Assembly (NCBI RefSeq): GCF_016889705.1
Contig: NZ_CP069526.1
Location: forward strand, 7,699,001-7,763,000
Length of the DNA: 64,000 nucleotides
DNA from: Amycolatopsis sp. FDAARGOS 1241
GTDB taxonomy: Bacteria; Actinomycetota; Actinomycetes; Mycobacteriales; Pseudonocardiaceae
Direction: 5' to 3'
Numbering within the stretch: the first letter of the stretch is position 1; each line of letters starts with the position of its first letter. The notes beneath the pieces were generated by a model. It ran no database searches. It was not told the DNA's origin and saw nothing but the letters and a program-made list of their open reading frames with translations. Position numbers and translations under genes: made by a program. Positions 8,322-18,613 of the stretch are shown here, piece after piece.

Positions 8322-9338
8322 TCAGGCGAGCTCGAGCCCGTAGGACTGAAGCTCGAGAGTCAGCGGGTAGAAGTAGCTGGTCCGGGTGTCACCACCGGAG
8401 AGGGTGCCGAGGCCCTTCGAGCCGTCGTAGGCCGGGCCGCCCGAGTCGCCGTGGTCGGTGTGAGCGGTGGTGCCGAACTCGTGGTTGAGCACCCCCACGT
8501 CGAAGTTCACGGATTCGTCGACCGAGGTGACCTCGCCGCTGCCGCCACCGGTGGTCTGGCCCTGCTTCTGCATCTGCTCGCCGACGGTCGGCGTGCCGGC
8601 GCTGGTGATCTGCTGGCCGGTGTTGATCGCACCCTCACCGGAGCCGTTCGGCCGGGTCAGCAGACCGGAGTCCGCGCCGGGGCAGTCGCTCTCGACGATC
8701 TGGGCGCCGGAGACGTCGCCGCCCGACCACGTGCCGCCCTCGTTGGTGCAGTGGCCGGCGGTGAGCATCATCGGCTCGCCGCCCTTGGTCACGTTGAAGC
8801 CCAGCGAGCAGATGACCTGGTCGTTGGTGATCGAGTCGCCGTCGGCGATGTAGGTCGACAGCTTGCCGGCGCGGTGCTCGACGCGCGCCGCGTCGCCCAG
8901 CTTCGCGGCGGCCGCGGTGACCTTGTCGGCGGTGGCCTTCGATGCGGCGTCGTAGATCTTCACGACGACCTGGTTGTTCTTGGTGTCGATCCCCCACGCG
9001 GTCTGGGGCACGTTCTTCACCGCGTCCATGGTGTTCTTGGCGCCGGTCAGCGCGGCGAAGCTGTGCTTGACCAGCTTGGTGGCGTACCCGGCGGCCTCGG
9101 CCTTCTGCTGCGCGGCCGCGTCGGTGACGTTGACGACGGCCTTGCCGCGGTCGAGGTAGATGCCGCCGTTCGACAGGCCGAGGCTGTCGGCCACCTGCGT
9201 GGCCTGGGTGATCGCCTGCGCCTGCATCTGGGCGAAAGCCAGCGGGCTGGCCGAAGCGGCGTTGATGCAGAGGCCGGCGGTGAGCGCTGCCGCGGAGAAC
9301 ACGGTGAAGCCCGCGGTGAACGTTTTCCGGGAAGTCAT
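8322..9338 (-). CDS. secreted trypsin-like serine protease (S1, streptogrisin/alpha-lytic type)
   Basis: 338 residues with three parts: a Sec signal peptide (MTSRKTFTAGF to NAASAS), a pro-region of about 130 residues (MQAQAITQATQVADSLGL to KIYDAASKATADKV), and a mature protease domain starting near AGKLSTYIADGDSI. The catalytic triad is His in LTAGHC, Asp in CPGADSGLL and Ser in HGDSGGPAYD, with paired cysteines around the His and Asp. Such enzymes are exported as zymogens whose pro-region folds the protease before self-cleavage. ATG 9338 has GGAGGAAAG upstream; an earlier in-frame start at 9410 would put charged residues before the signal peptide. A palindrome at 9448-9462 recurs upstream of the snapalysin gene. 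Confidence 0.9.
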   Translation of the reverse strand: MTSRKTFTAGFTVFSAAALTAGLCINAASASPLAFAQMQAQAITQATQVADSLGLSNGGIYLDRGKAVVNVTDAAAQQKAEAAGYATKLVKHSFAALTGAKNTMDAVKNVPQTAWGIDTKNNQVVVKIYDAASKATADKVTAAAAKLGDAARVEHRAGKLSTYIADGDSITNDQVICSLGFNVTKGGEPMMLTAGHCTNEGGTWSGGDVSGAQIVESDCPGADSGLLTRPNGSGEGAINTGQQITSAGTPTVGEQMQKQGQTTGGGSGEVTSVDESVNFDVGVLNHEFGTTAHTDHGDSGGPAYDGSKGLGTLSGGDTRTSYFYPLTLELQSYGLELA

Positions 9339-9447
9339 CGAACTTTCCTCCAGGGGTGCTGGACGGATCCTGCGCGAGCGGCTCGCGCAAAGCCGGTGGG
9401 ACTTCCTCACTTTTGTTGCCGGGCAACCAACGCACTACCGACTAAGG

Positions 9448-9462
9448 TTGGTTAATAACCAA
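9448..9462. promoter_or_regulatory. 15-bp palindrome upstream of S1 protease
   Basis: TTGGTTAATAACCAA is a perfect 7-1-7 inverted repeat centred 117 bases upstream of the protease start. TTGGTAAATAACCAC, 13 of 15 bases identical, lies at 27846-27860, 105 bases upstream of the snapalysin start. Half-site copies (AACCAA, TTGGTT) flank it. It is probably the binding site of a regulator shared by secreted proteases. Confidence 0.55.
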
Positions 9463-9607
9463 GTCGAATCGGCAAACGGTCAGCACGCCGCCGTCAGCAG
9501 ACGCCCGTTACGCCGAATGGAGGCACCCGTGCCCCGGTCGTCGGGATGACTTACCCGCCCGCCACCGCGAGGCAATCGCGGAACCGGCTTCCGGTTAAGG
9601 TCCGCGG

Positions 9608-10042
9608 GTGCCCGGCACCGAACTGACCACCGTGTTCACCGTGGCGGCACCGCCGGCGGACGTCGCCGCGCACCTCGCGGAGCCCGAGAACTACGTCGGG
9701 TTGTCCCCGCTCGTCGTCCAGGTGCGCGACATCGTGCGCGAAGCGGGGCTCACGCGGTACACCGCCGTGGAGCGGTTCCGCTTCCTCGGGTTCCTGCGCC
9801 ACGACAACCCGATCGCCGTGACGATCCGCACCACCGGCTCGTCGGCGGTGCACGGCGAGGTCGTCTCCCCCGGCGGCGTGCGCATGGGCTACCGGTTCGA
9901 CCTCGAGCCCGACGGCGCGGGCACGCGGGTCACCGACACGCTGCGGCTGCACACGCCGCCGGGCCTGTTGCGCTTCGCGGCGTCACGGGCCCGCGCGGTG
10001 CAACTCGCCCGCGCGGGCGTGCTCGCCGACCGGCTCGGCTGA
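9608..10042 (+). CDS. SRPBCC-family (START-like) protein
   Basis: 144 residues in the polyketide-cyclase/START layout: an N-terminal strand (ELTTVFTVAAPPADVAAHLAEPENY), then alternating strands, and a long C-terminal helix (LLRFAASRARAVQLARAGVLA). The fold makes a hydrophobic cavity used for binding lipids or for cyclase or hydrolase reactions; no ligand can be inferred. GTG at 9608 is the first possible start and has no clear ribosome site, so the message may be leaderless. It converges with the GNAT gene across a small GAGTCC/GGACTC hairpin. No operon partner. Confidence 0.75.
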   Translation: MPGTELTTVFTVAAPPADVAAHLAEPENYVGLSPLVVQVRDIVREAGLTRYTAVERFRFLGFLRHDNPIAVTIRTTGSSAVHGEVVSPGGVRMGYRFDLEPDGAGTRVTDTLRLHTPPGLLRFAASRARAVQLARAGVLADRLG

Positions 10043-10057
10043 GTCCGCAAAGGACTC
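10041..10057. terminator. small hairpin between convergent genes
   Basis: GAGTCC (10041-10046) pairs with GGACTC (10052-10057) around GCAAA. It overlaps the SRPBCC stop and precedes the GNAT stop on the other strand, so it may serve both genes. The stem is short and has no T-run. Confidence 0.4.
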
Positions 10058-10071
10058 CCCGGGGTGGAGCA

Positions 10072-10383
10072 TCACTGCGCGGCGGAAGTGCCCTCCGGCC
10101 AGCGCACGTGGTCCTCGTACCCGGTGTGCTTGCGCAAGTACGCCGCGATGAACGGGCACACCGGCACGATCTCGCCACCACGCGCCACGACGTCGTCGAG
10201 CGCGTGCTGCGCCAGCGTCGTGCCGAGCCCGCGGCCGCCGAACGCCTTGTCGATCTCGGTGTGCGTGAACACCGTCTGGTCGCCGCGCAGCAGGTACTGC
10301 GTGAAGCCGGCCAGCTGCCCGTCCGCGTAGACCTCGTAGCGGTGCTTCTCGTCGTTGCGGACCACGCGGGTCTCGTCGCTCAT
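10072..10383 (-). CDS. small GNAT-fold N-acetyltransferase (YjdJ-like)
   Basis: 103 residues, the reduced GNAT domain found in YjdJ/COG2388 proteins. The acetyl-CoA-binding loop is visible as IDKAFGGRGLGTTLAQHAL (Q/RxxGxG/A variant GGRGLG). It is followed by the conserved VPVCPFIAAYLRKHTGY segment, whose CPF-x-x-x-Y pattern is typical of this subfamily. The acceptor is unknown; members are small cytoplasmic acetyltransferases of uncertain target. ATG 10383 has GAGGAGAG just upstream. Single gene, convergent with the SRPBCC gene and divergent from geosmin synthase across 278 bp that must contain both promoters. Confidence 0.85.
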   Translation of the reverse strand: MSDETRVVRNDEKHRYEVYADGQLAGFTQYLLRGDQTVFTHTEIDKAFGGRGLGTTLAQHALDDVVARGGEIVPVCPFIAAYLRKHTGYEDHVRWPEGTSAAQ

Positions 10384-10529
10384 TCGTCTCTCCTCGAAGT
10401 CGGGGCATGCGGGTCAACGCCGCCAACACTGCCGTACTTCCCGGCGCACGGCTCACGTCGGTTCACGGATGTCGGCTTGATCTTCACCGAAGACTGACGG
10501 TCCGGCGCCCGGAATCGACCCTGGGGTGA

Positions 10530-12884
<2,355 letters not shown>

Positions 12885-12995
12885 CGCGCGAGTCCGGGAA
12901 CGTTGTGCCACCACCCTGCCCAGGCCGGGGCTCGACGGGGTGCATCCGGCCACGCTTACGGGCGTTTCGGACGACAGCGGGTGATACTCGGTGAC

Positions 12996-13784
12996 GTGAA
13001 AGGCTTGAACCTGCACTTCCTCGGCCACGCGACGACGCGGGTGGAACTCGGCGGCCGGGTGGTGCTGACCGACCCGGTGCTGACCAGGCGGGTGGGCCCG
13101 CTGACGCGGGTGGCGCCGGTGCCGGACCCGGCGGCGTGGCGGGGAGCCGACGTCGTCCTGGTGTCCCACCTGCACGGGGATCACCTGCACCTGCCGTCGC
13201 TGCGGCTGCTGGGTGACGCCGAGCTGGTGGTACCGAAGGGCTCGGCGAGCTGGCTGCGGAAACGCGGGTTCACCAACCTCACCGAAATCGCGCCGGGTGA
13301 GACGATCGTCGACGGCGACCTGCACGTCACCGCGACCGAAGCCGTCCACTCCGGGCACCGCTGGGGACCGCGGCTCACGCACGGGCCGCAGAGCCCGGCG
13401 CTCGGCCACCTGCTCGAGGCGGGCGACGCGCGGGTGTACTCCGCTGGCGACACCGATCTGTTCGACGGCATGATCGATCTCGGGCCGGTCGACGTCGCCC
13501 TGCTGCCGGTCTGGGGCTGGGGACCGAACCTGGGGCCCGGGCACCTCACACCGGAACGCGCCGCCGACGCCGCCGGGCTCCTGAAGGCCGCGGCCGTGGT
13601 GCCGGTGCACTGGGGGACGCTCGCCGTCCCGGGCCTCCACTTGACCTCCCGGATGCGCAAGCTGCTGGTCGAACCACCGGAGATCTTCGCCGGGCGGGTC
13701 CGCGCGCTGGGCCTGGCGACGGACGTGCTGCTGACCCGGCCGGGCGCGGCGGTCACGCTGCCCGCGGCCGAGGAACGGGCGTGA
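12996..13784 (+). CDS. metallo-beta-lactamase-fold hydrolase (UlaG-like)
   Basis: 262 residues. The metal site HxHxDH is VSHLHGDHLHL, with further ligands in VHSGHRWG, SAGDTDLFD and VPVHWGT, the arrangement of the UlaG/L-ascorbate-6-phosphate-lactonase-like branch of MBL hydrolases. The opening strand LHFLGHATTRVELGG is also typical. The substrate is unknown. GTG 12996 is preferred; GTG 12981 is possible. It heads a run of seven genes with 4-base overlaps, and its stop shares GTGA with the DedA gene. The grouping with a DedA transporter and a membrane phosphodiesterase hints at lipid or phospho-substrate turnover at the membrane. Confidence 0.82.
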   Translation: MKGLNLHFLGHATTRVELGGRVVLTDPVLTRRVGPLTRVAPVPDPAAWRGADVVLVSHLHGDHLHLPSLRLLGDAELVVPKGSASWLRKRGFTNLTEIAPGETIVDGDLHVTATEAVHSGHRWGPRLTHGPQSPALGHLLEAGDARVYSAGDTDLFDGMIDLGPVDVALLPVWGWGPNLGPGHLTPERAADAAGLLKAAAVVPVHWGTLAVPGLHLTSRMRKLLVEPPEIFAGRVRALGLATDVLLTRPGAAVTLPAAEERA

Positions 13785-14374
13785 ACTGGGCGGACCCGTC
13801 GGCGATCGGCTACCCGGCGCTGTTCGGCGGGGTCCTGCTGGGCTCGGTCATCCCGATCGTGCCGACAGGAGCGCTGGTGGGCGCGGCCGCGGCGGTCGCC
13901 ACCACGACGGACCACCTCTCGCTCCCGGTCGTCATCCTGCTGGCGGTCGCCGGCGCGTACCTCGGCGACGTGCTGACGTTCGCCGTGCCGCGGATGGGCA
14001 GTGAAGCTCTGTTGAGGTGGGTCGAGCGGCGTCAGCAAGCCGAGCGACTCGCGAAGGGCCGGGAGCAGTTCGCGCGGCGCGGGTGGCAGCTCGTGGTGAT
14101 CGGGCGGCTTGTGCCGGCCGGGCGCATCCCCGTGCTGCTCGCGGCAGGCACGCTGGGGTACCCGTGGCGCAAGCTGCTGCCGGCCGGGCTCATGGCCTGC
14201 GTGTTGTGGGCCGTTGCCTATTCTCTGCTCGGCATCCTCAGCGGCGGGATCTTCGACTCACCGCTGATCGCCACGCTGCTCGCCACCGCGCTGGTGCTGC
14301 TGGTCACCGTGCTGATGACGGTGATCGCCAAACTGCGCACGCGGGCCGCGGAACGAACGGGAGGACATCAGTGA
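13781..14374 (+). CDS. DedA-family membrane protein
   Basis: 197 residues with about five hydrophobic segments, including a re-entrant-like first hairpin (PIVPTGALVGAAAAVA). The DedA/SNARE-associated core is present as VVIGRLVPAGRIPVLLAAGTLG, with the Gly/Arg/Pro residues typical of the family. DedA proteins are linked to phospholipid (undecaprenyl phosphate, phosphatidylserine) translocation and membrane homeostasis. GTG 13781 overlaps the MBL stop; its own stop overlaps the next start (GTGA). Translational coupling with a membrane-bound phosphodiesterase suggests work on the same lipid-linked phosphate. Confidence 0.8.
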   Translation: MNWADPSAIGYPALFGGVLLGSVIPIVPTGALVGAAAAVATTTDHLSLPVVILLAVAGAYLGDVLTFAVPRMGSEALLRWVERRQQAERLAKGREQFARRGWQLVVIGRLVPAGRIPVLLAAGTLGYPWRKLLPAGLMACVLWAVAYSLLGILSGGIFDSPLIATLLATALVLLVTVLMTVIAKLRTRAAERTGGHQ

Positions 14375-16524
14375 CGACACCCGCCCCGGGGAAGGGCCGC
14401 CTGCTGGGCGGCGGCCGGGTCATCGCCCGCGTGATCCTCGTCTGGGCCGCCGTGACGGGCGTGCTTCGCCTGCTCGACCTGTGGCTCGACGGGTTCTCGA
14501 TGGCCTCGTGGTGGCAGCCGACGGTGTGCGCGCTGATCCTCGGCCTGCTCACGTCCGTAGTGTGGCCGCTGGTCGTGCGCGTCGCCTGGCCGATCGCGTA
14601 CTTCACGCTCGGCGTCGGCACGTATCTGTTCCTCGGCGCGGCGACGCTGGCGATCCTGCAGGCCGTGCCCGGCGTCGAACTGCACAGCTTCAGCGCGGCG
14701 GTGGTGATCACCGTGGTGATGTCCGCCGTGGGCGCGGTGATCTCGAGCGCGCTCGCCGTGGACGAGGACGAGATCTTCTTCCGCCGCGCGGCCCGCCGGC
14801 GGCGCAAGCACGCGCCCGGCACCGACCTCGCCGCAGAACCGCCCGGGGTGATCTTCCTGCAGATCGACGGGCTGGGTTACGACACCGTGCGCCGCGCCGT
14901 GCGCGACGGGGACATGCCGACGTTCGCCGCCTGGCTGAACGAGGGCACGCACTCGCTCACGCGCTGGCACACCGACTGGAGCTCGCAGACCGGCGCGAGC
15001 GTGTGCGGGATCCTGCACGGGTCGAACCACGACATCCTCGGCTTTCGCTGGTACGAGAAAGACCGCGACCACGTGATGGCGTGCGCGCACCCGAGCGACG
15101 CGGCCGAGATCGAACGCCGCCACAGCAACGGGCGCGGCCTGCTCGCCGGCGACGGCGCGAGCCACGGCAACCTGTTCTCCGGCGACGCCGAGCACGTGAG
15201 CCTCACGATGAGCTCCATCCCGGTCCTCGTGCCGCGCAAGGTCCGCGGTCCGCGCCACGACCGCGTCGGCGCCGGGTACCGCGCGTACTTCGCGAACCCC
15301 GTGAACGTGCTGCGGACGTTCGGCGTCGCACTCGTCGACGTGCTCCGCGAGATCTCGGCTTCAGTGCGGCAGCGCCGCGCCGGCGTCGTGCCGCGGGTCC
15401 CGCGCGGCGGCATCTACCCGCTCGCGCGCCCCGGAACCACGGTGATCGCGCGCGATGTCGTCGTCTCGGCGATCATCGGCGACATGCTCGCGGGCCGGCC
15501 CGTGGTCTACGCCGATTTCCTCGGCTACGACGAGGTCGCCCACCACTCCGGCATCGAGCGCTTCGACACTCTCGAGGTGCTGCGCTCGATCGACCAGCAG
15601 TTCGCGCGGCTGCTGCGCGCGAGCCGGCTGGCGCCGCGGCGCTACCACGTCGTCGGGCTGTCCGACCACGGCCAGACGCAGGGCCAGGCGTTCGTCGACC
15701 GCTTCGGCGAGACGATGGAAGCGCTGGTCGGGCGGCTGTGCGGCGGTTCGCCCGGCGCGGAACACGGCAAGCGCCGGCAGGCCGAAAGCTGGCAGGTCAA
15801 CGCCGCGCTCGCCGAGGCGACCACGACCGATGGCCTGATCGCGCGCCGGCTGCGCGCCCGCGTCGAGGACGCCGAGTGCGCCGGCAACCGGCCGCGCACC
15901 ACCAGCGGGTCACCCGGCGAAGTCACGCGCGTGGCGCCCGGCGTGGTCTGCGTGGTGTCCGGGCACCTGGCGATGGTGTCCTTCACCGAGCACGAAGGGC
16001 GCGTGAACCTCGAGACGATCGAAAGCGAGTACCCGGACCTGCTGCCGACGCTCGTCGACCACGACGGTGTGGGCTTCATGCTCGTGCACAGCTCCGAGTT
16101 CGGGCCCGTGGTGCTCGGCCGCGACGGGCTGAAGCGGCTCGCGACCGGCGTCGTGATCGGCGCGGACCCGCTGACGGAATACGGCCCGTACGCCGACGAG
16201 CTGATCAAGCGCGTCGACGCGTTCCCGCACTGCGCGGACATCATGATCAACAGCCGGTACGACCCGGAGTCGGACCAGTCGTCGCCGTTCGAGCGCCACG
16301 TCGGGTCCCACGGCGCGCTCGGCGGGCCGCAGCAGCGGGGTTTCATCCTGTACCCGCGTGAGCTGCCGGCGCCGGGTGAGCCCGTGGGTGCGGAAGCCGT
16401 GCACCACGTGTTCCGCGACTGGCTGACGTTCCTCGGGCACCCGGAACCCCGTGCCGTGCAAGAGGAAACTCCTGCGCTGGCAGACGTGCCGGAAGCTGCG
16501 GAAGCCTCGGAGGTGGCCTCGTGA
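14371..16524 (+). CDS. membrane-anchored phosphodiesterase/nucleotide pyrophosphatase-type protein
   Basis: 717 residues. Four N-terminal membrane helices (about residues 15-130, phage-holin-like region) precede an alkaline-phosphatase-superfamily domain. Metal and nucleophile residues are visible in order: Asp in FLQIDGLGYDTV, the nucleophile Thr in WSSQTGASVCG, Asp and His in FLGYDEVAHHSG, Asp-His in LSDHGQTQG and His in VSGHLAMVSF. These are the features of type I phosphodiesterases and nucleotide pyrophosphatases. GTG 14371 shares GTGA with the DedA stop and has GGGAGGACA upstream. A Glu/Ala-rich tail follows residue 690. Substrate unknown; lipid-linked or nucleotide phosphodiesters are likely. 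Confidence 0.82.
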   Translation: MTTPAPGKGRLLGGGRVIARVILVWAAVTGVLRLLDLWLDGFSMASWWQPTVCALILGLLTSVVWPLVVRVAWPIAYFTLGVGTYLFLGAATLAILQAVPGVELHSFSAAVVITVVMSAVGAVISSALAVDEDEIFFRRAARRRRKHAPGTDLAAEPPGVIFLQIDGLGYDTVRRAVRDGDMPTFAAWLNEGTHSLTRWHTDWSSQTGASVCGILHGSNHDILGFRWYEKDRDHVMACAHPSDAAEIERRHSNGRGLLAGDGASHGNLFSGDAEHVSLTMSSIPVLVPRKVRGPRHDRVGAGYRAYFANPVNVLRTFGVALVDVLREISASVRQRRAGVVPRVPRGGIYPLARPGTTVIARDVVVSAIIGDMLAGRPVVYADFLGYDEVAHHSGIERFDTLEVLRSIDQQFARLLRASRLAPRRYHVVGLSDHGQTQGQAFVDRFGETMEALVGRLCGGSPGAEHGKRRQAESWQVNAALAEATTTDGLIARRLRARVEDAECAGNRPRTTSGSPGEVTRVAPGVVCVVSGHLAMVSFTEHEGRVNLETIESEYPDLLPTLVDHDGVGFMLVHSSEFGPVVLGRDGLKRLATGVVIGADPLTEYGPYADELIKRVDAFPHCADIMINSRYDPESDQSSPFERHVGSHGALGGPQQRGFILYPRELPAPGEPVGAEAVHHVFRDWLTFLGHPEPRAVQEETPALADVPEAAEASEVAS

Positions 16525-16751
16525 ACCCGGTGGTCTACGGCGCGAGCTGGTGCCCGGACGTGAAGCGCAGCCGTGCGCTGCTCGACTCCGCCGGCGTCGA
16601 GTACGACTACGTGGACGTCGAGGCCGACCCCGAAGCGGAGCAGCTGGTGCGTTCGCTGCAGGACGGCGCGCGGCGCATCCCGACCATCGTGTTCGCCGAC
16701 GGCTCGCACCTCGTGGAGCCCAGCGACGAAGAACTTTCGGCCCGGCTGTGA
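16521..16751 (+). CDS. glutaredoxin-like (mycoredoxin-type) protein with a single active-site Cys
   Basis: 76 residues, one glutaredoxin-fold domain. The active-site region reads GASWCPDVKRS, so only the N-terminal Cys of the usual CxxC remains (CPDV), as in monothiol enzymes. The cis-proline RIPTIVFADGSHLVEPS is present. Mycoredoxins use mycothiol for reduction in actinobacteria, and a monothiol form could do the same through a mixed disulfide. GTG 16521 overlaps the phosphodiesterase stop, and its own stop overlaps the next start, so translation is coupled on both sides. Confidence 0.8.
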   Translation: MNPVVYGASWCPDVKRSRALLDSAGVEYDYVDVEADPEAEQLVRSLQDGARRIPTIVFADGSHLVEPSDEELSARL

Positions 16752-16987
16752 CTCCGCTGGAGCAGCTGCCGCTGGGCACGCGCGTCGTCGTCCGCTACCG
16801 GATCGAGGGCGGCTTCACCGACGCGCTGGGCCCGCTGCGCGATCGCGACGCCACCACGTGCACGGTGGAGACCAAGCGCGGGCTCGTGGTGGTGCCGCTC
16901 GACGCCGTCGTGGCGGCTAAGCCGGTACCACCGCCGCCGGCGCGCCGCGCGCCGAAATCGAGTGGCTCGCCGCCCGCGGACCTGTGA
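16748..16987 (+). CDS. small SH3-like-domain protein
   Basis: 79 residues. About residues 5-58 form a beta-barrel-like segment (LPLGTRVVVRYRIEGGFTDA, RDRDATTCTVETKRGLVVVP) resembling the SH3-like domain found at the N-terminus of Rv0428c-type acetyltransferases, here without any acetyltransferase domain. The tail is Pro/Arg-rich. GTG 16748 overlaps the glutaredoxin-like stop (GTGA). It may bind a partner protein or mRNA; nothing else can be inferred. The resemblance is from memory of the family and has not been tested. Confidence 0.55.
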   Translation: MTPLEQLPLGTRVVVRYRIEGGFTDALGPLRDRDATTCTVETKRGLVVVPLDAVVAAKPVPPPPARRAPKSSGSPPADL

Positions 16988-16997
16988 CGATCGGGGC

Positions 16998-17753
16998 GTG
17001 GCACGCTCCTTCGACGACCTGGTGACCGAAGCCGCGACGGTGTCCGTGGCGGGCTGGGACTTCTCGTGGCTCGACGGCCGCGCGACGGAACAACGTCCGT
17101 CGTGGGGCTACCAGCACCTGATCGGCGAACGGCTCGCCCGTGCCGAGTCCGCTGTGGACATTCAGACCGGCGGCGGTGAGGTGCTCGCGGGCGTGCCCGT
17201 GCTGCCGCCGCTGACCGTCGCGACCGAATCGTGGCCGCCGAACCTGGCCAAGGCGAGCACGCTGCTGCACCCGCGCGGCGCGACCGTGGTGGCCGACACC
17301 GACGAACCGCCGCTGCCGTTCCGGACGGGGTCGTTCGAGCTGATCGTGAGCCGCCACCCCGGCAAGGCGTGGTGGGCGGAGATCGCGCGGGTGCTGCGGC
17401 CCGGTGGCACGTACTTGTCACAGCAGGTCGGCCCGGCGAGCGTGTTCGAACTGGTGGAGCACTTCCTGGGTCCGCAGCCCGCCGAGGTACGTGAGAGCCG
17501 GCACCCCGATCACGCGCGGGCCGACGCCGAACGCGCCGGGCTGGAGGTCGTGGACCTGCGGTTCGAGAAGCTGCACACGGAGTTCTTCGATGTCGGGGCC
17601 GTGATCTACTTCCTGCGCAAGGTGATCTGGCTGGTCCCCGGCTTCACAGTCGAGGCGTACCTGCCGCAGCTGCGGGCGCTGCACGAGCAGTTGCGGCGCG
17701 GCCCCTTCGCCGCCACGACCACGCGGTTCCTGATCGAGGCGCGCAAACCCTGA
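16998..17753 (+). CDS. SAM-dependent methyltransferase-like protein
   Basis: 251 residues of class I methyltransferase fold. Motif I is degenerate (AVDIQTGGGEVLAG in place of VLDxGxGxG), the acidic loop VADTDEPPLPFRTGSFELIVSRH is recognisable, and ARVLRPGGTYLSQQV is the usual post-motif strand. The C-terminal part has VIYFLRKVIWLVPGF. The target is unknown. GTG 16998 lies 10 bp after the previous stop, making it the last gene of the MBL-to-methyltransferase run. It ends head-to-head with the stop of the TetR gene (1-bp gap). Confidence 0.8.
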   Translation: MARSFDDLVTEAATVSVAGWDFSWLDGRATEQRPSWGYQHLIGERLARAESAVDIQTGGGEVLAGVPVLPPLTVATESWPPNLAKASTLLHPRGATVVADTDEPPLPFRTGSFELIVSRHPGKAWWAEIARVLRPGGTYLSQQVGPASVFELVEHFLGPQPAEVRESRHPDHARADAERAGLEVVDLRFEKLHTEFFDVGAVIYFLRKVIWLVPGFTVEAYLPQLRALHEQLRRGPFAATTTRFLIEARKP

Positions 17754-17754
17754 C

Positions 17755-18558
17755 TCAGCCCTCGCGCGCGATCGCGCTTTCGATGCCGTCCAGCAGCAGT
17801 TCGAGCCCGGCTTCGAGGCTGAGCCGCGCTTCACGTTCGAGGTAGGGCTCGGCACCGTCCGGGTCGGACGGCTGGGTCTGGTCCTCGCCGAGCCGGCCGA
17901 CGAGCGGGTAGCGCTCGCTCAGATCGGGTACCAGCTCGCCCAGCACGGCCGCTCGCGAGTGCCACCAGTCCTCTTCGGACCGGCCGGTTTCCCGTGTCGC
18001 CTGGCGCGATTCGGCCGCGATCTGCACCGAGCCCCGCACCGTGTTGAGCAGTGCGCCGACGAGCCGGCGCACCCGCGCGGCCGGCAGGCCCGTGGCGAAC
18101 AGGACGCGCAGCACCAGCTGCTGCAGGCGGAACTCGCCCGGGCCGAGCACCGGGCGCGCGTAGGACACCTGCAGCAGCCACGGATGGCGCAGGTGGAATT
18201 CCCACAGCTCCCGGCCGAGCTCGACGACGGCCGGGCGCCAGCCGGCGGTCAGGTCGTGGTCCTCGCGCAGTTCGGTGAGCGCGTGGTCGTACATGAGGTC
18301 GACGAGTTCGGTCTTGCCGGGCACGTAGGTGTAGAGGGCCATCGCCGTCCGTCCCAGCCGCTCCCCCACGGCCCGCATGGACAGCGCCCCCATGCCCTCG
18401 GCGTCGGCGATCGCGACGGCGGCGGCCACGATCTCGTCGACGCTGAGCGCCTGTTTCGGTCCCGGCGCCGGCTTCTGCAGCCGCTGCGGCGTGACGTCCT
18501 TGCGCCACAACAGCTCCAGCGACCGTCGCGCGTCACCCTGCCCGGCGAACACGACCAC
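17755..18558 (-). CDS. TetR-family regulator with long N-terminal extension
   Basis: 267 residues. A family-typical extension (VVFAGQGDARRSLELLWRK) precedes the DNA-binding helix-turn-helix (SMRAVGERLGRTAMALYTYV), then a TetR_C-type ligand domain (LGRELWEFHLRHPWLLQVS). Such proteins repress a neighbouring gene until a ligand binds. GTG 18558 has GAAGGGG seven bases upstream. An inverted repeat at 18581-18600 overlaps the probable -10 region, which suggests autoregulation. The controlled gene is not obvious; the secreted unknown just upstream is transcribed in the same direction. Confidence 0.85.
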   Translation of the reverse strand: MVVFAGQGDARRSLELLWRKDVTPQRLQKPAPGPKQALSVDEIVAAAVAIADAEGMGALSMRAVGERLGRTAMALYTYVPGKTELVDLMYDHALTELREDHDLTAGWRPAVVELGRELWEFHLRHPWLLQVSYARPVLGPGEFRLQQLVLRVLFATGLPAARVRRLVGALLNTVRGSVQIAAESRQATRETGRSEEDWWHSRAAVLGELVPDLSERYPLVGRLGEDQTQPSDPDGAEPYLEREARLSLEAGLELLLDGIESAIAREG

Positions 18559-18580
18559 GGGAAACCCCTTCGAACGACGA

Positions 18581-18600
18581 CTCCTTACAGGATAAAGGAG
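18581..18600. promoter_or_regulatory. inverted repeat, probable TetR autoregulatory operator
   Basis: CTCCTT (18581-18586) and AAGGAG (18595-18600) are separated by eight bases, 23 to 42 bases upstream of the TetR start. The minus-strand TATCCT inside it could be the -10 box, giving a short leader. Operator over promoter is the usual layout for TetR self-repression. Confidence 0.5.
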
Positions 18601-18613
18601 CCACCGTCCGGGG

